Of a DNA stretch of 64,000 nt, positions 35,815-47,795 are shown in pieces. Location: the NCBI GenBank assembly GCA_001600175.1, contig BCJC01000001.1:1444065-1508064 (forward strand), written 5' to 3'. The stretch comes from Erythrobasidium yunnanense (Eukaryota > Basidiomycota > Cystobasidiomycetes > Erythrobasidiales > Erythrobasidiaceae). The position numbers were made by a program, and so were the translations under genes. Position 1 is the first letter of the stretch. The number at the start of each line of letters is the position of its first letter. The notes beneath the pieces were generated by a model that saw nothing but the letters and a program-made list of their open reading frames with translations, had not been told where the DNA came from and did no database searches.

Positions 35815-38800
35815 CTACAGATCATGATATGCTCGCACCAGTCCTGCACAGCAGGACAAGCGGTAAGAAATCGTTTGGGCGTCGTCATTGGGTCGTCTAG
35901 ATGTACAGTCGAGAAGGTCCAGGAAGCCCAGCGCTCCGAGATAGGAGGTGATGTCCGGAAGGTTAGGATCGGATGGTGTTGATAGTAGAGTAGTTAATAG
36001 AGAACTCGCTACGTCCATAAGACGCGCATTTGAGGTTTTGATCCATATTGAGAGGTTGGACAGCAAACGATTTTGCCTATACGTGGGCACGTTAGCTCAA
36101 CACGCCTCGTGCGTTATTAGTCTCTGCTTACAGTAGCATGAGAACCGAAGGTGAGAGGTCGGCAACTTCCTGCAGGAAAGATAGTAGGAGAACGCGTTCT
36201 TCGTCGCTATCGGCCGCTAGCAACAGACTTGTAGCCAATGCGCTTGCGAGTACGAGCGGTTCCTTAGGCCATTATATCATGTTAGCTAATGTCCAAAAAG
36301 GACTTAATCACGCGTCTTACATTTGTCGAGATTTCCACATTGGCAAGAAGCGGGAGATAAGGCTCGTGCATATCGCTTTGCTTGACTTCTAGCCCTGCCG
36401 CATGCAGCAAGTCGGTCACTCGGAGACCTTCTTGGCGTTTCGAAGCGGTCGGCAGCAGAGTCACAAGGTATCCTAGGATCGATAGTACGGGCTGACTCTC
36501 GGCAGAACTGCCGGACGTCTCGCTGCCCATGATAGTGAGATGTTTTAGAATAGCTAGATTGCAGGTCAGCCATAGCCAGTGACCGTATGTAGCAAGACTC
36601 ACTGGAGATCGAATCATGCAGTTGAGGATGTTTGGTATGTCCGGCTAGCACCGAAGAAAGAGCGAAGGCGAATGTGTCTTGAGTGAACTCAACTTGGAGT
36701 GCTATATCCAATTGCTTCGCAGCTGCATATACAGCCTCGTTTCTGCGACGAGCACGAAGCAGAACATCTTGCAGATTGTCTTGATCGCTTAGAGCATGCG
36801 TGCTTATGCAAGTGATGCATGATTGTAACAGCTGCACACATGGTGTAAGGAAGGTTGAGTGCGCGTTGACAAGAAACAGCGCTACCCAGAAGAGTTGGCC
36901 AGCCAATTGCTGGTCGCCGGATAATCTAAGTGCCCTGCCGAAGTATGTCAAGAAGGCTTGCAAGACTGTGATGTTTGTTGAGCCTTCAAGTTCAGCGAGG
37001 AAGGCACGGAGCACCGCAGCTACTATCCGCCTGTCCGAAGGAGTGATATGCGATAGGAGTATGACAGCCTGAAGCTGGAAAGGGTGACCCGCTTGCAGAA
37101 TGATCGGAAGAATCAAGCTTGTAAGGCGTGCTGTCCACATGTTGCGGGTGTCTGAACATAAGTCAGTCAGCGAGGGGCTTGTAATTGAACGTTTGCCTGC
37201 CTTACCCTCGGTCACTTCAGCTCCAGCTATAGTCTTGAGCAGCGCGCGCATATAGTCGTCCAAGGGGCCTATGCTGACGATTTTATGCGTTTCTTCCGTA
37301 GTATCGTATTGCGCCGTTGAGCCATTGACATGTATTTCGTGAGCAGCAAGGCTTGCTTGTAATGTAGCCACAAGCTGCTGATGAAGACCTGCCACCGCAC
37401 TGTGTTGCTCTTGGGTACCGACGCCGCTGTACATAGCCACTAAGAAGGCAACTTCTGGCACCAAGGCGAGCGTGGAGCTCGGCTCTACTTCTGCTAGAGC
37501 GGCATCGATACGTAAACAGCACGATATTTCGAGCCAAGCTTGCGGGCTTGGACTTCGTTCTTCTTGATTCTGCAGCGTCTTCGCAAGGGACGCATCTCAC
37601 TGAGCCCTTTTCCCGTCATAATTGAAATTTTCCACTTACCAGATACGCCCCTTGCAGGAGTCGACCGCGCAGCCCATACACGCTTGGGATAGCTCGCAGA
37701 ATATTCAGTATCGCTTGCTGTTCCCGACTCGACAGGTCTAGGCGTTGTAATTGTACTTGCAGATGTCTCACGACGACCAAAGTGCTTGCTTCATGCTTTA
37801 GCAGGATGGGCCAAATCTTCTGTTGTAGCAATGCATAGGAGATGTCTCCTGCCAACGAAAGGTTTGACAGACTTGAGATGACCTCGTAGGCCTTGGACGC
37901 AAGTATAGCTCGGAATTGCAGACCAGTGGCCAATCTCGAGACGAAGACGCGCAGTATAGGGAGCATTTTGATCCATCGAGAAGCTGACAGATCAGAGAAG
38001 GTACCGAGGATTGCTAGAGTAATCTCAGGCACGATGTCGAGGCGTTTCTCGGCTACCTGCTCGCACTGATCCAGTAGTTGTTGCGATTCCAAGGCTGTCG
38101 ATACTCCGAAGGCTGGCGTTTGGTTGTCTTGTGACAAATACTTCCCGATGATGCAATGAACTAGGCCGCTGCCAGCATTTGTAGTAATGTCCTGGGTCAT
38201 GCTCGCAAGGCCTGCAGCGAATAGTGTATCGAGACCTGCAGATCTGTAATCTCGAAGATTATGAGTCTTGAGAGTAGCCTTTAAGGTCACGAATGTCTGG
38301 AGTGATGATTGTCGTAAGCGCAGAACAGCGTGCAGCGGTATCATGTGGGAACATACCTGCAGGAAACCCTTGCGGTCTGCTAAGTCCACTAGTACAAACA
38401 CTTTCCCACTCTTCTGGCTAATCTCGACGGCGTTCAGCGACTTGTCAAATGCAGGTGCAATCCCGGTGATATCTTCTAGGCGTATATTGTCCACAGGAGC
38501 GGCTCGAAGTTCGGATGTCATGACTTTCCGCTTGATCTGTAGCACGTATCAGCAGGGTCATCGATATCGGGGAGGAGCTTTCTACTACTTACGCATCGGA
38601 CGGACAAATTGGTCAAATTCAGAGATAGTGTGACTAGCGCCGGTTCGCGGTATGCGCTGGTAAAAACAGCGGTTGTCGAGAATATGGACTCTTCGCTAGC
38701 CAACGCGAGAGAATCTGCATCCAGGACTGCCATTACCGATGGAAAGGCATCTTCCAACTCTTGCAAATCTGCAAGCACATGTAGCTTTCGCTCGATGATA

Positions 38801-41800
38801 TCGACTATGTTTGGAACGGATGGAGCTGTCTTAGCTTTGACAGTATGGCTAGTCAAGTAGCTTACCCGGTAGCGTCCCAGCCACTTGGCGAAAGTATGTC
38901 ACAAAGGCAGTATTCGGTGCATACAGGTAGACTGCGTGAAGTCGGTCTAGATATGGCTGGTGATGCAGGAGGGCTCCGAGCGAAATGAGTATTTCATACG
39001 GCGCTTCGTTGACGGGTGCAAATCCCGAACAGTCCAGCAGTATATCGAAAGGCTCGGGTGGAGAAGATGTGACCATGAGGATGTAGCGAAGAAGGCCTTC
39101 ATAATCGGAGCGATGTTTATGGAGCTTTCGCAACGCGAGACTTATTGCGGGATGGCCAAGCTGGAGAACATTTGAAGTCAGCTGAAAGAACTGTGCTCGC
39201 GGTAATCTACGCGCACCCGTGATCGAAGATCGGTGCGCAGGGATTCAGCCCATATTGAGGGCATATCAAGTCGATGCAATTCTGGCCTATAAAGGTCACC
39301 TGATCTCGTAGGAGCGGCCAGATGGCTTGCCAAGGGCATTGTGTGTTCAGCAGTTTGCTTGATCTGCCATAATATCTCTGTAAGACGAGACCATTGTCGT
39401 TGTGCGTTTGGCACTTGTTCCGATGAGCTTGTCATTGCCGCCTCGCTAGTGAGAACTGAAGTAGTACGTCAGCTCGATGCTACAGCCTCGATGAGGCTCG
39501 CTGACGTTTGCTTCCGATTTGCTCCATGTTGCTCCACAAGAATGTATAGAGCATCATGCTATCCATAGTGTTGCAGATATTGCTTGAGGTCGAAGATCGC
39601 ACTTCGCTGCTTCGATCAGGCGCGGGAGAAGACTGAGAGCAAATCAGTATGTTGAGTACCACGACTCGAAGAGACCTACTGAAATCTGCGTGAGAAAAGA
39701 GGTCATTTCTAGTATGTGCTGCAAAGCCGGCTTAGCAGGTCTCAGGATTATGATTATGTAGAATCAGACTCACGTCCGAGACGAAGGAGTTCAGAGTCTG
39801 CATCCCAGGCTCCTTGAAGCGAATATTGTTGCTTAATGCTTGCATGAGCTGTTAACCAGTGTGAATTAGCTTAAAACTAGTGTGAAGGCCAACGAAAGCT
39901 ACCTTGCTTATGAGTACCAGAGCCCGACGACCTTCGCGCGATTCTTCGGGCAATTCTAGATCCGCGATATCAGGAGATATGATTGCAGGATTGATGAAGC
40001 GCAGGAAGATCCAGCCTCCGATCGACTGCGCAGATGCTCAATATGCGAAACGTTGAGTGTGATTTGCTAGCACCTACGGTATACTCAGAGTCGGGGAAAC
40101 GGTCCTTGACCATGCTCTTGATGTGATAGCACAGGTTCCGCATTGAGCTGTTATGCAGATAAGCAGGGATTCACGATGGTGCAGCTTGACGTACGCTGGA
40201 AGTTCAGACCAAGTAGTGCATATGCGGGACAGGAAGGCCTCGGCAACAAGCTTACGGTGGGTCAGCATAGCACAGTCAGACTACATAAAAGCTATGACAA
40301 AGGCATACCTGCAGTTTAGCGAAGTGGGCATCATCGGGCGAGCTCATTTGATGAACGTCAAGATCCAGAGACCCGAACGATTCCTCCGAAAGCCTGTCCA
40401 GCAAGTCGCCCACTAAGGCGCGGAGGTAGAAGTAGCCTTCTCGACGAGCAAAGATAGTAAGGAGTCTGGATGCAGCCGAGTTGCCCCTGAAAAGTGTGGA
40501 CTCGTGTGCTAGGTAGGGCAGATACTTCAACTGATGCCGCTGGGCGCAGCGACCGCAGGACTCACCAATCTCGCGGACCTCTTTCGCTATGACAGCTTGT
40601 AGTAGTGAATCTAGTATATTATGACGCTCGAAGAGCTCGTAGACGAGATCAAGCAGCACATCGTGTTCGGAGGAGGGAGCAAGCTCGAGCATTGCTAGAA
40701 CCAGCTTCATGTCTGGTGCGCACACGATCTAGAAAGAGCAGCTCGTCAGGGACGTATCTGTCATGCTTAGACCGAGGACCTCTTACTCTCACCAGGGTCT
40801 GTAAGGCCTCTGCGTAATACCAAATGAGATAAGAACGCTTGATAAGGGTTATTTGCTTACCTGACGCTTGAGGCGCAGTAGTTTGGTCCTTTGTGTCGAA
40901 GTACCATCTTTTGAGGCATACAGCAGCCATCTCGAGTTTGGCCAGCTGCAGGCCCGGGTGGTCCGTAAATCGCAAATCGAATGCTGAAATATCTAGAGCT
41001 GGAAGGTTGGCTACAACCAGATTGACGATCGCTGTTTTTACTGCTTCTCCGTGATTTGTACTAGGAGAGGCACCTTGGCCAGTCTGTGAACATCACAGGA
41101 CCATCTTCAGCATTGAATCACAGGATTCAGCGTGTGCATCGCCTACACTGCTCGGGGTCCTGGTTGACAGTATAGGACGGGTCTCACCGACGTTGCTTCT
41201 GGGCTGTGCGGCAGATCAGCAGATGCACGGTGTCGTTTCTTCATGCTTACCTCCGGAGGAGAAGTCAGAAGGTCGCGACATGCAGACAAAAGTAGAGAGA
41301 CGCAGCTTCTTGCAAGTCTGGGGTCGGCAGATCTAGTAGAGCCTGGACTGGTATCTTCTCTCAATGTAGGACGGAAGACGACTAGATCATGCGTGATGAC
41401 AGCTAAGGCTCGAAGGGCTGCTCCCTGAAGGTCCGAGACACTCGTTTTGCCAGAAGGCTAGATACAGTAGTCAGCGTTACTACCCATGCTCGTTGAGAGG
41501 TTTGCATACCTTGTTGACGCTCTCCTTCTCAACATATGTCAGCAGGTGAGCTAATACACTGCACCTAAAAGCTGCATTGGCCGTGCCTTTGTCTTCCGAG
41601 CTGTAGGACTTGAGCAGTTCAATCATTCGGCAGACTTTAGTCTTCAGGCGAGCGCAAGTTGCGCTTGGATCTAGATCCTTGAAGTGGAAAAGGGCTGATA
41701 GCACGATGCCTTCCAAGCGATATTGACGTTCTCGTTCTAGGCTTGGGGATGTCTGCTTGCGCGCAAGCATGCCTAGGAGTACCGACAACGTCTGATCAAA

Positions 41801-44800
41801 ATGCAGGACCAGCTCCTCCGGGAGGTTCTCCCCGACATCGGCATCGAAGAGCGACTCCGTCACCGAGAATGCGCAGTCGATGAATGTAGATAGATAGTGA
41901 CAGTCAAGATCCTGACTTAATAGCTCTCGAGCAGCATCACTTAGGCGAGGGTGCTCAGAGTACAGAAATCCCGCTAGAGCCGTCACAAAGCTAGGGCCTC
42001 GATCGTGTTGTATCCGCTTCAGGCTGTACTGCAGAGGAAGAGCTTCGAGAGGGATCTGTGATGCTGCATCAAGCGAGGTAGCGGAATATAGACTGGCAGT
42101 CAGGAACGCTGATAGAGATGTCCATTGTACGATATCGTGCTCGAGAAGCAGAGATGCTTCCGGATTATCACCTCTGGCTGCTTTCCCATCTTGTAGCTTT
42201 TGCGATAGTAGCTTCCAGCGATCGCTAGCCTCCGACCATGCCATCTGTAGACTTGCAAGCGGCATAGCGACGCCCGAATAGACTTTGACGAGTCTGCGCA
42301 TCTGAGCGAGCCGGCCGCCGACAATTACGGAACTCTCCTCCCGTATAGCTTTAGCTACTGCTGCGGCGTTTGATGGACAGTCGGCGATCGAGGCGATGAT
42401 TGCCACGATCTCCATCAAGTCAAAGGCCAACAACCGGTGGCTCTCTGTCTGCGATGCCAGAGCCAGAAGACCGACGGTCTCGCAGCCTTCGACCAAGCTG
42501 GATAATTTTGGATAGTTCTGCAGCTGACGTAGAACCTGCTGTGTCATGCCAAGCCATTCTACAAGGTTCTGCAAGGCAGTGTGTTCCAAGCTACTATCGA
42601 CGTGCAGCTGCAGATTCTGGCGGACTAAAGCCAGTCCGATTGTCTCGACAGTCTCGTTGAAGACGAGAGACGCGTCAACGTATTGCGGATGATGAAGGTC
42701 GATCTCTTCGACAGCGCATTGTTGTAATCGTAGGAACAGATCGATAGCCGCTTGCCTGACCTTCGCATGATAATATTCGTCGACGAGACAAGCCAGTAGA
42801 AGGAAGCTCTGAGAAGCACTGTGTGGGTTGAAGACCAGCAACTCGCCTGCTGATGACGGTGCCTGAAGATTCCGTGTAGAGAGGACGGAATCTTTCGTCT
42901 CTGGTTTGAGGTGCAGCAGATTAGGTTCCGCAGCTACGAGCCGCAATATGGCCATAAGTAGGATGTTGCGCTCAGAGCCAAGATCTGCCATGGATGCTCT
43001 CGCTTGCGGTAAGGGTCGTACGCTTGGTTGCCCACCTTCGTCGACTCCGAAAGCAGACGTTATAAGGCTATGCAGAATTCTGCGCACAGGCGCTATGATG
43101 GTAAGTCCAATGTCGAGGCCATTGGGATGCCATGGAAGAGAATCGCTCTCTTCGAGAATGGAAGAACAAGCACACAGGCTCGCCGCGATCGTGGAATCGG
43201 AGAGTGCGCGGTTCAGGAGTCGAGGGAGCACGTCGCGGGACACGAGCGAAGGGCTGAGCTTGTACATGACAAGGAACGCATCGGTTGTCAAAGCTACGTC
43301 CAGGGAGCTGTCTGCTTGTACGAAGGGTCGACCCGGATCCAGGAGCCTCGTCTGACAACCACAGGAAGGTAAGTATCTCATATGCGTAATTGAGCAGCCA
43401 TGTGGCTGAGCTTACTAGCAAATCCTTGTGCATGTCCTTGGTAAATCCTCGGAGAACGGAGTGGGGTCCATCCGTATAGGTTGCAGCATGACACATATCC
43501 ACATAGCATGCCAAAGCCAAATTCACATCTGCAGCCTTTCCGCCTTCCCTGACTAGTTTCCTCAGATCTCTGAGAAACTGTGCTTTCTTATTCAGACTTG
43601 GCGGTCTAGTGTCTTCGCCATTGACCATCTTCGTGACTCCGTCCACACATAGAGAAACGACCGTCGCCATGAGTGGCCACGCCAGAGCCTTCCGCTTGCC
43701 GCCATCAGACAGATTGTATGCCAGCAGAAATAGGTTCTCCGGCTGGCCTACGAACACAGGCTTATACTGGCCACTATATAGTCTCGTCAAGGTGTATGGA
43801 TCGCTTGCATAGTAGTGCCGGATGGCCTTGCGTATGGCCAAGCAAAAGGCAGGCAAGGCCGCCTTTTTGATTTGTGATAGCACCCCACATTCAGCGAGGA
43901 GGATTGCCAACCTCTCCTCAGGCCAGGAACAATGCTCTATCAGGCGCATTTCAGATAGATCCAACGCCTCTTCCGGTGCGCTGGTGTAATGTTTAACGCA
44001 GTTTCGCAATTTGGCTAGCATCAGATCCCATCTTGAAGCAGAGATGTAGGCTATGATGCTCGCAACGGCGACTGTCGAGCTATCGAGGACCTCTAAATAC
44101 GGATGGGTGACGAGACTGGAATGGCCGGCCTTCGCGATAGCAAGATAGCTATCGGCTATAGGTGGAGAAGGACTAGAGCTCTGTCGAGAACGAGATGAGA
44201 GCATGGGAGAGGAGCTCTCTGTAGAGGGCCTGAAAGAGCCCATGGAGGGCGATGATGACATGTGCGCGCTTCTCAGCGTCGTTGACGCCTGACTAACTAA
44301 ATAGTGTTGTTTGTTGAAGAAGGAGATGGTACCGAGAAGCTGTCGTGCTGTCCTATCATCGAGCGGAGGCGGATCTTGTCTCGGTTTAGCATCTGGGCTG
44401 TGGTCCCTCTGATCATCCGGCGATGGCTGACATACTTCCCAGTGCCATGTCAGACAGTCTGCGATGGCCTGTATCAGCAGCAATTGCGACTTGAGATTGT
44501 CCAGAGTCGCTGCGTTGATCTCCTTCGATTGTGCAAGAGGGTCAGCTGAGGGCAGCTTGATAACCAACTCAAGCTCTTGATGAAGCAGCTTTAGTATGTA
44601 TTCCAGACGATAGCGACATAGTTCTTTGAGGGCTTTGAGCGTCTTGGCGGTACTGTCCAGAGATACTGCTTGTGCTTCTTGCGCACGGTGTGGAAGCTAC
44701 CACAAGAGAGCTATTAGCCGTATAATGCTGCTGAGTAACTAGACTGCCTTGCCTTTGATATGTATTTCTGGACGAGCGTTTCTACCAAGGTCGACGCGAT

Positions 44801-45112
44801 CTGCAGGAAAGCACTCTCAGCGCCCGTCCGAACAAGACGCTTCAGTTCAACAAGACGCACGGGAAGCACATCAGCTTCGTTTGACTGCGCAGGCGCGCCA
44901 GCAAGAATCTCGACGTCGTATGCTTCTCCAGTTCCCGGCGAAGCAGCATTCGTGGAGCCTTGAAAAGCGAGGGACCCAGACAGCGAGTTGGCTGGCGAAG
45001 ATATCGATTCTACTGTGCTTGCGCTCGATGCCTGGCGTCCTGTTCTTCTGTTCCCGCCTAGGACACCGGGCCAGCGAGACCTCTTCTGCTCGCCTGAATG
45101 CGTGCTCGACAC
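35815..45112 (-). CDS. IRA1: Neurofibromin-type Ras GTPase-activating protein (Ira/NF1)
   Basis: This protein speeds GTP hydrolysis by Ras and so damps Ras-cAMP signalling. The gene spans about 9.3 kb with many short introns and should encode roughly 2,700 residues. The N-terminal HEAT-rich part covers about 41.5-45.1 kb (KKAQFLRDLRKLVREGG recalls the NF1 N-terminal region). The GAP domain lies near 39.7-40.7 kb, with the arginine finger in LFRGNS (about 40478-40495), RNLCYHIKSMVKDRFPDSEY, and GGWIFLRFINPAIISPDIAD (FLRFIN at 39990-40007). A Sec14-like part (VYLYAPNTAFVTYFRQVAG) lies at about 38.85-39.13 kb and a PH-like part at about 38.2-38.8 kb. C-terminal repeats run to the stop at 35815. 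The initiator is unresolved: the first clear codons are at 45112, and no in-frame ATG is present in that exon. Confidence 0.88.
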
Positions 45113-45742
45113 TGCAGAAAGCTCTGCCCGTCAAAACTACTATCTTCCACGACGCTCAGCTTGGTCACATACTGCTGGGCGTCACCGGCGCTCTAGTTTA
45201 TGCATGGTTGTCGGTGCTTGGGAAAAGAGGCTCCATGACCGACACCTAAGATACTCGGCAGATATGGAGATATACAACAGCCTACTATACTGAGCGATAG
45301 GCGCATCATTGCCTGCGCCTCTGTCCGTACCTCAATTTAGTCGAGCATCGGCTTCAACTTTTAGTGTCCCGAGGACTTTACGCTGGCTAAGATCTTTCAG
45401 TCTCTGCCGTCAGAGGTCCTCATATCAGTATCCTGGAGAGATGAATCGTGCTTTCAAGTACAGCTTGCACGGGCAGCTTGATAACAGGTCGATGCTATTT
45501 CTGAAATCGCCAGAAACGCCTAGAGTGCGAAGCGTAGAGGCGATCATCGCGAATCCTGCTTGCGAACGAAGCGTTGAAGATCACCTCTGCGGAACCATCC
45601 TTTTTTATTTCGAAAAGGCTTTCGTCCGGATAGATAAAGGTGCGCAATGTCCAAGTCGTGTAGGTGTCCGGGATCACTGTGGACCTCGAGCATAACGTTA
45701 ACCTTACTAGAGCTGGTCTCTGACTATCGTATTTAGCAAAGT
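45113..45742. other. Divergent region between neurofibromin and the 45.7 kb gene
   Basis: It should hold two promoters and the missing first exon of neurofibromin. A minus-strand frame (45495-45935, overlapping the next gene) has a stretch with KKDGSAEVIFNAS that loosely resembles the small paralog family, but it lacks the family's AAC core. Confidence 0.35.
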
Positions 45743-46666
45743 ATGTCTTCGCGAAACAGCTACGCCGCGGGGACGCCTCGAACTCGGCGACCGTCTCAAC
45801 CTCAAACGACAAGACAGCCATCAGTGCCGCGACCCCAGCAAAGCTTATCTCGAAGACAATTCCAAGCGTGGCTCGCCCCTGCAGAGTCTCCCGCGCACTC
45901 GCATTACGAAACCGTTCATAAGGATATACAGACAATGCTCTATAAGCCTGAGTCCAAAGATGTAGACGCTGAAACGGGAATTCTACGTGTCAACCTGCGA
46001 AACCTTCTACCATATACGCGACGGATGAATCCTTTCCCATCGCAGCAGCTGCTGGCCTGCGGCAGGCTGATTCTGCTTTCAGCAAAGCCGGGTGCCCCTT
46101 CCATGCCGAAGACGCTGCTCTTGGAGCCAGATACAAAGCTTTGGTCCTTCCTGACGCCTCTCAGAATATCTGTCGACAACTCGGGCTTGCCAACGGACAA
46201 GACTATAACTTGCGCCGGTCTTGGCGCCATTCTGACCGCGTGCAGCGAAGAACTCTTACGGGAGGGACTATTCGTCTTCTTCGAATGCGACAAAGTGCTT
46301 GATCTGGACAGGCTACGTAAGAACCCGTCCGATGTCACTTACCTCCGACAAGCACCAAGGAATACTCTCGTCATGATGGCTGGATACAGTCATGATAGGA
46401 GCACGAATATAAGGAGCCATCCTGATTCATTGCGTCAAGAACTCGAATACGATGGAAGTTTACCCTATGGCAGAAAGCTCAAATGGGGCAGAACAGAAGT
46501 CCGGAGCGAGTCTCCTGCAGCGAGGAGCGATGCAGACACTTTCATCGACGGGAAAAAAGTGCTTGTCTGCTTTCGAGGCGAGAAAGACCCCTATGGCACG
46601 AACGTAAAGGCTCAGCATGTGCGAGCCATAACCGCCAAGGAGATCAAGACCGGGTCGAAGGCGTAG
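45743..46666 (+). CDS. Uncharacterised protein, paralog of the 17.1 kb gene
   Basis: This intronless gene encodes 307 residues. After about 50 Arg/Gln/Pro/Ser-rich residues comes the same domain as in the minus-strand gene at 17107-18240, with shared blocks NLR-LPYT, G-L-LLS-K, K-LL-PDT, CS-(E/D)-LL--G--VFF-CD, L---LR--P, and PRN----M-GY. The N-terminal linker is much shorter than in its paralog. HYETVHKDIQTMLYKPES before the domain matches the position of AYELVYQDLLKISNKPQS in the paralog. The function is unknown. The start is the first ATG. The gene converges with the small minus-strand gene ending at 46787. Confidence 0.82.
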   Translation: MSSRNSYAAGTPRTRRPSQPQTTRQPSVPRPQQSLSRRQFQAWLAPAESPAHSHYETVHKDIQTMLYKPESKDVDAETGILRVNLRNLLPYTRRMNPFPSQQLLACGRLILLSAKPGAPSMPKTLLLEPDTKLWSFLTPLRISVDNSGLPTDKTITCAGLGAILTACSEELLREGLFVFFECDKVLDLDRLRKNPSDVTYLRQAPRNTLVMMAGYSHDRSTNIRSHPDSLRQELEYDGSLPYGRKLKWGRTEVRSESPAARSDADTFIDGKKVLVCFRGEKDPYGTNVKAQHVRAITAKEIKTGSKA

Positions 46667-46786
46667 AGCTCCGTCTTAGTATGTGCATGCCACCTTACAC
46701 GCCGTGGACTGCTCAAGCGTTTGCGACTCTCGCCAGAGCACGGACCAGGCTACATAGGCGGACTCGCTATCACAGTTGCTTTGGCC

Positions 46787-47490
46787 TCACCACCTAATCA
46801 TCGTCGTACCATACATCTGACTCCGTTGCTCTTTGTGCCCGGGAGGATGTCGCTTCAGTAGTCCGAAACTCGTTATTGCGTATGTCCAGTCTGCCTTGCA
46901 GGCCGCACGCCACACGTCAGGGCTTGCGTTGGTGATTTGCATGATCGTCCCATCGGTCTTCAAGTACTGAAGCTGGCCATTCTGGTTCAGCTTGAGTGAC
47001 TTGTATGTATACTTATTCGCATTGAAAGCGAGTATTTCTATACCCCGCCAGGACTATACGTTGGGAGACTCTCTAAAGCGCTTCGTGTAGATGACGGCAC
47101 GGACGAGGTTATTGCTGTTGTTAAAGGACACCTAGGCTTCGATTCATCAATGCACCAAGAGCAGTCTTTGTATAGAGGGGCACGCCTATGCTGTCCGGCG
47201 GCAACAGGCGAACTTGTCGTGGAGGGAGTCGGCACTTGTTTGACTTCGTTTACAGCAGAGGCGGACGTACTAACGACACTGCATGGTGGTGCCGGGCGGA
47301 CGGAGGTGCTTCCTGAGGTCGCGATAGGTGGCATTGCTGGTAGCGCGAACTGCGAGGGTCGGTTCGATGATGCTCTCACACTCGTTGATGTTGCGCATGA
47401 AGGCCAGCCCAAAGCTGTGGTGCTGGGCCGGGCGATTGTTGGCTTTGCGGAAGCGGCAAGCTTAAGCATGGGAAGTAGTCGTCTGGACAT
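46787..47490 (-). CDS. Small paralog-family protein, member 1
   Basis: The 3' exon (47053-46787, 88 residues) has no ATG near its start. It follows an acceptor at 47054 and reads NKYTYKSLKLNQNGQLQYLK, then TDGTIMQITNASPDVWRAAC and KADWTYAITSFGLLKRHPPG. Its core aligns with the genes at 58-61 kb (NKYALAKITPARDG, AACKLPGEWKYAM; AACNIKDTYAIV). The upstream frame from ATG 47490 is Ser/Pro/Thr-rich with a start like a mitochondrial import sequence (MSRRLLPMLKLAASAKPTIA); the family's other members also have Ser/Pro-rich leaders. I could not find a donor that joins the two parts in phase, so the 5' structure is tentative. Confidence 0.45.
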
Positions 47491-47795
47491 ATTGTTTTCT
47501 TTATGTTGTTTATCAAGTATTTGATGTATTGGATCGCTTGATGTGAGGAGAGGCAAGCCAGTATATCTGAATGCACCCGCTGCGAGTTTTGGGCCTCCCT
47601 TCATCATGACTGTCCTATGTCATCGGTCCAAAGGTAGTAGCTTACCCTTGCAGGATTTTTGGATGTCAGGCGGGCCTGTCGAGGGACTCCGGTTACTCGG
47701 CGTGGTCTTTGACTCACACGCCGGTGGCCCCGTATGGAGGATAACGACGGAGATGAAAGCATTACTGATAACATCCTGTGATGTCCATAGCAGAT
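47491..47795. other. Short intergenic stretch
   Basis: It lies between the stop of the F-box gene and the 5' end of the small paralog gene, both on the minus strand. Nothing recognisable is seen. Confidence 0.35.

Noticed and set aside
45309-45695. A plus-strand frame of 128 codons before the 45.7 kb gene
   Set aside because: It has no motif and no splice link to the downstream gene, and the region must hold two divergent promoters.
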